DNA from: Auxenochlorella pyrenoidosa | Lineage: Eukaryota; Chlorophyta; Trebouxiophyceae; Chlorellales; Chlorellaceae | DNA: 13,072 nt | Assembly (NCBI GenBank): GCA_001430745.1 | Contig: KQ481993.1 | Span: 1,129,398 to 1,142,469 of the forward strand | Direction: 5' to 3' | In this document: piece by piece, positions 8,301 to 13,072 of the stretch | How positions within the stretch are numbered: position 1 is the first letter of the stretch | How the letters are laid out: every line of letters begins with the position of its first letter | Position numbers and translations under genes: made by a program | Notes under the pieces: generated by a model | What the model saw: the letters and a program-made list of their open reading frames with translations, nothing else | The model's database searches: none | What the model was told of the DNA's origin: nothing

Positions 8301-9220
8301 CGGCAAAGATCACGAGGCGAGCACGCGGGGACCGAGCCACACAGGAGAGCCTCGACAACACAGGCGCAAGCTGGCGAGCCCACACCAGCAGCAGGCAGCA
8401 TCGCGGCGAGGGGCGCATGCGGGGGGGGGGGGGGGGTCCCACGTCGGGGCGCGCCGCCGCCAGCCTGTGCCACAGCACAGGTGCCGACAGCGCACACCGC
8501 GGAGCAGGACGCCCCCTGCTCAGCCCCCTCGTCGGCACACAGCCCGGCCCCTGCCGGCCCACCTTGAGCTCCGTGATGCCGCCCAGCCCCGCAAACACCT
8601 CCTGCAGCGTCTGCTCCGTCACGAAGGGGTGCAGATTGCCCAGGTACAGCGTCTTGTTGCCCTCTGCTGCCGCCTGGGCCGCAGCCGCCGCGGACGAGGC
8701 CAGCGAGGCTGAGGAGGAGACGGCGATGAGGCCGGTCTCGGGGCTGCCGCCCAGCAGCACGCTGTCGCCAGAGCCGTCCACGCCGCCGGGCAGGCCGCCC
8801 GGGCCTGCGGGCGCGGGCGGTGGGTGCGCTTGACGAGCGGTGGGGGCGTGGCAGGCGGCTGGGAGGCCCGGCAGCTAGGGATGTCACGTGGCCGGCCCTC
8901 CCAGGGCCGCCAGGCGGCATGCAACAACAAAGCATGGCAGCGCACGACCTGCGGCAGTGTGCAGTGTATCAACACAGGTGCGCCTCCAGCACGCCTCACA
9001 ATCAACCCTTGAACCAACGCCGCCCTGAGGCTTCACCGGGCTTACCCTGCGGAGGCAGCGTGAGGTGCGGCTTGCTAACATTCTGCTGCACCTGGAGCGG
9101 CAGCGGCAGCGGCTGCGCCGGCTGCTGCGCCTGCTGTTGCTGCTGCTGCAGGGTGGCTGGCACTGCCGGCGCCGACTCTCCTGCTGGGCTCTCCGGCTGT
9201 GCTGGGCTGGGCTGCGTCAT
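5358..9220 (-). CDS. UBP1/TIA-1-type oligouridylate-binding protein with three RRMs, complete
   Basis: RNA-binding protein of the plant UBP1/RBP45/47 and animal TIA-1 group, which bind U-rich pre-mRNA and mRNA in nucleus, cytosol and stress granules. Exons in transcript order: 9220-9046, 8804-8563, 8207-8150, 7938-7792, 7501-7353, 7055-6899, 6724-6588, 6321-6195, 6030-5965, 5806-5652, 5456-5358 (TGA); 503 residues. A polyQ/Pro N-terminus (QQQQQQ at 25-30) and a Ser/Ala linker lead to RRM1 (about 108-185; RNP2 LYLGNL 111-116, RNP1 AGYGFAKF 150-157), RRM2 (198-275; VFVGDL 200-205, RGYGFVSF 239-246) and RRM3 (297-370; VYVGNL 299-304, GSYGFVRY 332-339). KCSWGR (363-368) closing RRM3, and [20 protein letters not shown] in RRM2, are typical of UBP1. 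The C-terminus is Gly/Met/Ala-rich. The start at 9220 has A at -3; an in-frame ATG at 9334 (38 residues more) has T at -3 and a stop directly before it. Confidence 0.93.
5451..5458 (-). other. Tandem 3' splice sites six bases apart
   Basis: On the - strand the intron end reads ctgcag|CTGCAG|ATGGCC. The first AG puts the last exon at 5456 (adding Leu-Gln), the second at 5450; both keep the frame. Use of both would give 503- and 501-residue isoforms. I chose the first AG in the CDS. Confidence 0.55.
6757..6777 (-). repeat. 21-base G-run (C-run in transcript) upstream of an acceptor
   Basis: This is the longest homopolymer in the window. It sits 33 to 53 bases upstream of the exon starting at 6724 (RRM3), with further G-runs interrupted by single T between it and the splice site. 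In the transcript it is a pure C-tract forming the polypyrimidine stretch. Confidence 0.9.
7072..7180 (-). repeat. Imperfect 65-base tandem duplication in RRM-gene intron 5
   Basis: Two copies start at 7072 and 7137. Both contain the block GCATGCTCACAA followed by a CC..CCAGG..GGC segment. By eye about 36 of the first 44 bases match. The left copy lies beside the acceptor of the intron that precedes the AMHGQF exon. Confidence 0.65.
7762..7792 (-). repeat. Regular GGGT array at a 5' splice site, quadruplex-capable
   Basis: On the - strand the exon encoding GDLSS ends at 7792 and the intron begins with GTGGGTGGGTGGG, continuing as more GGGT/GGGA units and a longer G-run. Five or more G3 tracts with one-base loops is among the most stable quadruplex patterns, and here it contains the donor GT itself. 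Confidence 0.8.
7969..7982 (-). repeat. 14-base G-run (C-run in transcript) upstream of an acceptor
   Basis: It lies about 30 bases upstream of the exon at 7938 in RRM-gene intron 3, with more G-runs between. It is another C-rich polypyrimidine tract by the same rule as the 6757 run. Confidence 0.85.
8208..8562 (-). other. RRM-gene intron 2 (355 bases)
   Basis: It interrupts RRM1 between ELK and VIK. The donor is AAG|gtgggc and the acceptor cgcag. It holds a G-run of 16 on the + strand (8421-8436), which is a C-run in the transcript. I see no exon or other feature in it. Confidence 0.75.
9122..9151 (-). repeat. CAG-type triplet tract encoding polyglutamine
   Basis: In exon 1 of the RRM gene, CAG and CAA codons encode six Gln, then Ala-Gln-Gln (about residues 25-33). 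Such tracts vary in length between strains. Gln-rich N-termini also occur in plant UBP1 proteins. Confidence 0.75.
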
Positions 9221-10657
9221 GCTGGCCAGAACTTCCTGCGCCAAGCCGCCACCTAGGCGCAAAGCTGCTCCCGCTGATGCGCCTGCTGCGTCGGACCGGG
9301 CAGCACCGTCTGCACCTGCTGCGACAGCCTGCATTCACTGCTGCACGCCGTGGGCGGTGCGGCAGCGGCGTGCCGCAGACCCGAGCGCTCGTGGAAAAAA
9401 CGCAGGGCCAGCCCAAGCAGCACAGAAGCAGCGCGGAAGGTGCCGCCTGCAAAGAATCGCAGGCGGGGGGGAGGGGACCAGGCAATCATCAGCTCTGAGG
9501 CCCCAGCAAGCACATCCCTGCCGCGGGCGCTGTTGCAGCCGCGGCTGGGCAGGTTGCAGCGCCAGTGTACTGCGGCAACTGGCGCACCGCAGCGCGCTTG
9601 TTGCTGGGACAGGCGGAGCGGTGTGCTGCACTCTGCACAGGACGGCTGCTGCGGCCGTCACTGCCTCTAAACTGCCTTATCGCGCTGAAATGGCCGCACA
9701 GGCTGCCGGGTGGGCCCTGCTTAGCCAGAGTGACGTGAGCAAACCCGCGTGCAGCTGCGACAGGGCTGAGCTGGGGCCCGACAGAGCCGCAGGCAATGCC
9801 GAGGGTGTCCACCGAGCGAAACGGCGCTGTGAAAAGTGCCTGCTTCGCCTCCTCCACGCAACTCGTGTGGGCCATGACTCAAGCTTGCTGGGGCCTTGTG
9901 CAGCGCAAAACCAAAAGTTACTGATGCTGAAAGAGCAAAGGCAGCGATGCTAGCGGGCGGGCAAAGCGGACAACTGCCCCAGGACCGGCTGCCAGCCCCC
10001 GCACCTTGCCCGCTGCAGCCCAGGACAAGAGAGGCCTTGGCCTCCAGCTCTCTGCACCGCTCAATGCTCCCGAGTCAGCGCCGCCGCCAAATCTCCTGCT
10101 GAAATGGCTGCGTGAACTGTCTAGCTGGCAGACCTTGGCCCTGTTCTTTTGGTGTGGCAAGAATTTGGTAGGAAATTTCAGTTGCTTCCTGTAGCTTTGC
10201 GGCACCGCTCGAAAAAAGTCGGCTAAGAATTTGTAAGAGGACGACATGCTGCGCTGGCGGCGTGCCTCCCAGCGAGAAGGCCTTCCGAAATCTCTGTGCA
10301 GATGCATCGCGGCCCAGGCGAAAATTTCCAAGAACAGCCGACCAACAGCAGCCAGCCACAAATGACAACGCTGTTTCTGGACGCCCCTGGGATAGCTGCA
10401 ATAGTGCCGTTGCATGCTCGTAGGTGGGTTGCTCCCAGCGTGCTGCCTTACAGAACGCAAACCTGTGTCTGCAGCGACTGCAGACCTGGCAGGCAGGCAG
10501 GTGGCAGCTGTGTCGGGACCAGCTGGCAGGCACTGAAGCGGTTACAGCTTGATCTGTCTCAAGGACATGAAGCTGGGGCGGCAGCATGGCGAAGCTGTGA
10601 GTGCTCTTCAATGTCAAGCACAAAAAAGCGCCGCCCTCCCGCGCCAAGGGCCCCTCA
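9221..10657 (-). other. Spacer: promoter/5' UTR of the RRM gene and 3' UTR of the transporter gene
   Basis: This 1,437-base stretch separates two genes on the - strand. About 9890-10650 has visibly more A/T than the genes, as expected for untranslated or intergenic DNA. I see no TATA box I trust. Reading frames open here on the - strand (9918-10460, 10075-11007) but match no family I recognise, and the second overlaps the transporter's last exon in another frame. A TGTAA on the + strand at 10232-10236 has no gene to serve. Confidence 0.55.
10542..10546 (-). terminator. Candidate TGTAA polyadenylation signal of the transporter gene
   Basis: TGTAA on the - strand about 112 bases after the transporter stop codon. 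A second copy lies at 10448-10452. TGTAA is the known chlorophyte poly(A) signal, and the position suits a short 3' UTR. Confidence 0.45.
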
Positions 10658-12830
10658 TCACCGCGGCAGCAGAGCCGGTGCGCGTGCCATGGCTGCCGCA
10701 GTGGCTGGCCCTGTGCCGCCCAGCAGGGCCGCCGTCTCACCCTCCCCTCCGGCCGCTGATGCCAGGCTGGCCACGGAAGCGCTGGACTGCACCGTGCTGA
10801 GCGACCGCAGGTGCTCCATGCTGGGGCTGACATCCAGGCGGGCGGGGGGGGCTGGGCGGTGGTCCTTGCCAGGCGATGGCTGCGCGCCCTTGAGGCTGCC
10901 TGCAACGGTAGGGAGGTGCTGGTGATTACAGGGTAAGAATGTCCCAAGCTGCGGCCAGCGCTCTGGTGGGCTGGGGAGGCTGCAAGCGCGCCAGCTGGCC
11001 CGCCCATGCGGCGTGTGAAGCACGCACAAGTGCTGGCCCGCGTGGCTCAGCAGGGTGAGCATGCAACAGGCCACCGCCTGCTCACCCATGGAGAAGAAGA
11101 TGTGCCTGCATGGCAGCCAGGAAGGAGGGGGAGGGGGCTGAAGCGGGCAGGTCAGGGACACATGGAGCCTGACATGGCTGGCAAGGGGGCAGAGCCGGCC
11201 TGGCTGAGTTGTGTGCCACGCACCACGTCCGGCATGATAGGTCGCCACCTGCTGATGTCAGCACCCCCCAACACTCCAACCGCCCCACGCCTCCTCTGTC
11301 ACGACTCACATGGAAATGAACACAATTGAAACGCCAATCGCAAAATTCAGTGTCAGGGCATGACCAAATGCCAGAGCGCTCAGGAGGCCTGCAGGGGTGG
11401 GGGATTCTCCGAGGGTTGAGGGAGGCACGCATGGGGGAACAGGCGCAGCACAGAGTCCCTGAATGCTGACAACACAAGCAGACGGGGCAGCCAGAGGGCG
11501 GGAGGTATTGCGGCCCAAGTGCTACCACACTCGTGGAGCCATGCCCAAAAGCCCAAGCAAACATGCAGCCGCTCGGCCTCAGCAGCTCGATGCCTCGCTG
11601 GCGCAGCACCCGGGCGTGGGGCTTGCGCAGGCGGCCAGGCTGCGCACCCGTGAGTATGGTGGCAATTGTGGACGACTGCTTCTTCAGGATGGAGTCGGCA
11701 TACTTGAAGAAGAAGGAGGAGAGGATGCCTACGTGTGTGTGTGTGCAGTGTGTGTGCAAGGTGGGTGGGGGGCTGACGCAGTTGGCGGGCCGACCGGTCT
11801 CGCAGCGACCGGGAGCACCAGGCGGAGGCGGGGCCGGCAGCAGAGGGGCCAGCAGCAGGAGAGGCACGCGTGCCGCATGCGGCCCTCACCCTGCAGCGCG
11901 TTGTTGACCACAAGCAGGAAGGTGACCTGCGCACGGGGAGGTTGGGGAGGGCAGGCATGCCGGGCTGTGGCACGCCTGGCTCGGGCGGCGCTGGCCAGCG
12001 CAGGCGGGCGGGCAGGTGGTGCCGCAGCAAACCCCGGCTGGCTGGGGCATGCGCCGCCTGCCCTAACTTGCAGCGTACACGCACGCATGGCTCGACAAGC
12101 TAGCCTGCATTGCCTGCGGTCCTCCCCCAAGGCCCCCAGCGCCCCTCGGGGGGGTGCTGGCCCCCCCCTGAGACCCCGAAGCCCCCGGCGCACCGCGCGA
12201 AAGCCGTGCAGCAGCGTTCCTGGCCGCATGCCGCCGTCGACTGCCATCACAAACAGCAGGCCCATTGCGTTGAAGCAGAAGCCGTAGAAGTACAGGAAGA
12301 AGTTCTGGGGGTGGGGAGGGGTGGGTGGGGGGTGGGGGGCTGTGGGCCGGGGACGCACAGGGGCGAGGCAGAGGCAAGGGCAGTGGCAGTGGCGTGCGCG
12401 GGACGTGCTCCATGCGGGTGGCCGCCGGTGACCCGCCTGCCCCGGGCTGCCCGTCAAAGGCGGCGAGGCGCGGCCACGCCGCCCTGTCCCCGGCCCCCCC
12501 CCGCATGCCTGCAGCAGCACGCTCGTCTCCATGTGCTTCTTCAGCGCAAACTCGTTGTACACGCTGGCCAGGGAGGGCACGGTGATGCTGCCTGCAGGGG
12601 CGGGGGCAGCGGGTTGGGCGCAGTCGCGCAATGAGCGAGGGCAGGGCAGGGAGGCAACGCGGCTGGGCAGAGCCGGGCTGCGCGGGCTGCTCCAGGCCTG
12701 CGTCGCACGCCTCGGCACACCCCATCCTCGGCAAGCAGCTGGGCGGGCGCCTCACCCAGGGTGTACAGGATGGCTGCCGGTGCATACACGTCGCCGCCGC
12801 CGTCCTTCGTGCAGTAATTGAGCTGGTTGA
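10658..12830 (-). CDS. Nucleotide-sugar transporter, CMP-sialic-acid-transporter-like (SLC35A/NST), 5'-partial
   Basis: Antiporter bringing nucleotide sugars into the Golgi/ER lumen in exchange for the nucleoside monophosphate. Eight visible exons in transcript order: 12830-12756, 12591-12509, 12304-12194, 11926-11890, 11728-11648, 11388-11310, 11105-11086, 10899-10658 (TGA); frames close at each junction, giving 242 visible residues. It starts in phase, completing a Val codon, so about half the protein lies beyond the right edge. Family marks: [48 protein letters not shown] and [18 protein letters not shown], close to plant At5g41760-type transporters. About five membrane spans are visible of a usual ten. 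After the last span comes a 79-residue Ser/Ala/Pro-rich tail, longer than I expect, ending in LLPR. One intron has a GC donor and one exon is only 20 bases. The substrate cannot be told from sequence: CMP-sialate, CMP-Kdo, UDP-sugars and CDP-ribitol are all known in this family. Confidence 0.88.
11086..11105 (-). other. 20-base microexon of the transporter gene
   Basis: Between atgcag| and |gtgagc lies G CAC ATC TTC TTC TCC ATG G. It joins the previous exon's AT to make Met and continues His-Ile-Phe-Phe-Ser-Met, matching the HQFFS that follows ISM in plant homologues. Without it the frame to the last exon is lost, because 20 is not a multiple of three. Confidence 0.8.
12305..12508 (-). other. 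GC-AG intron in the transporter gene
   Basis: The upstream exon ends CTG CTG CAG, followed by gcatgc; the next exon starts AAC TTC TTC after cccccag. The alternative GT nine bases earlier (AGC|gtgctg) also keeps frame but would delete Leu-Leu-Gln, and plant homologues keep an equivalent Tyr-Leu-Gln there. Confidence 0.65.
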
Positions 12831-13072
12831 CTGCGAGGAGGGTTGGGCAATTGGGGGAGAGGGATAGTCATGCGGGTGCGCAGCACAAGCCGTGCCCAGG
12901 TGCAGCGATGTCTCAGCGACACCGGTACCATCACACAGCGACCGAATGCTGTGCCCAACAGGCAGGCAGAGTTGACAGGCGGCCGCAGGATCCAGGCCGG
13001 CCGCAGGGAGGGGGGAGGGGGTGAGCGGGGGGGTGCGGGCGGGGGGTGGGGTCGGGGTGGTGGTGGTGGTGT
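12831..13072 (-). other. Intronic sequence at the right edge
   Basis: It precedes the exon starting [12 protein letters not shown] in transcript order. No earlier transporter exon is recognisable. The end is G/T-rich on the + strand with a GTG triplet tract at about 13053-13071, like the C-rich introns elsewhere in this gene. Confidence 0.6.

Noticed and set aside
9221..9334. N-terminal extension of the RRM protein from an ATG at 9334
   Set aside because: It adds an Ala/Gly-rich stretch, has T at -3 and follows a stop codon directly; the ATG at 9220 has the better context. Kept only as an alternative.
8820..9953. A + strand open frame of 377 codons antisense to the first exon of the RRM gene
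   Set aside because: It is Cys/Ala-rich low-complexity translation of GC-rich DNA, partly the complement of the polyglutamine tract, with no recognisable domain. Long chance frames are expected at this GC content.
1..13072. A functional cluster linking the three genes
   Set aside because: The genes are on different strands with separate introns and unrelated roles. Two share the endomembrane system, but that is not evidence of a joint system.

Overview
The window looks like nuclear DNA of a green alga, most likely a Chlorella-like trebouxiophyte. It is very GC-rich, with compact genes broken by many short introns (28 complete introns, 158 to 370 bases), G and C homopolymer runs inside the introns, and proteins whose closest relatives are land-plant families. 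The lineage is inferred from these traits and was not tested by a search. There is no bacterial operon, CRISPR array, transposon or RNA gene that I can support.

Layout. (1) From 21 to 3707 on the + strand lie the last eleven exons of a vacuolar sorting receptor (VSR/BP-80 family): central lumenal domain, cysteine-rich EGF-like modules, one membrane span, and a short cytosolic tail with the YMPL sorting motif. Its 5' part is outside the window. (2) From 3708 to 5357 is a gap between convergent genes, probably 3' UTRs. (3) From 5358 to 9220 on the - strand is a complete eleven-exon gene for a 503-residue protein with three RRM domains, of the UBP1/TIA-1 oligouridylate-binding type. (4) From 9221 to 10657 is a spacer holding the promoter and 5' UTR of that gene and the 3' UTR of the next; it has more A/T and no convincing gene. 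(5) From 10658 to 12830 on the - strand are the last eight exons of a nucleotide-sugar transporter (plant CMP-sialic-acid-transporter-like, SLC35A type). Its start is beyond the right edge, and 12831 to 13072 is intron.

The three genes are ordinary eukaryotic neighbours and not a functional cassette. Two act in the endomembrane system (cargo sorting to the vacuole; nucleotide-sugar import into Golgi/ER) and one binds mRNA. I rebuilt all exon borders by hand from splice-site dinucleotides, reading-frame closure and family conservation; all frames close exactly across every junction.

The points most worth a second look are about gene structure: two GC-AG introns, a 20-base microexon, quadruplex-capable G-tracts directly at 5' splice sites with C-tracts at 3' splice sites, an intron splitting the YMPL motif, and an order of cysteine-rich modules in the receptor that differs from plant VSRs. 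I did not find a convincing new biological system.
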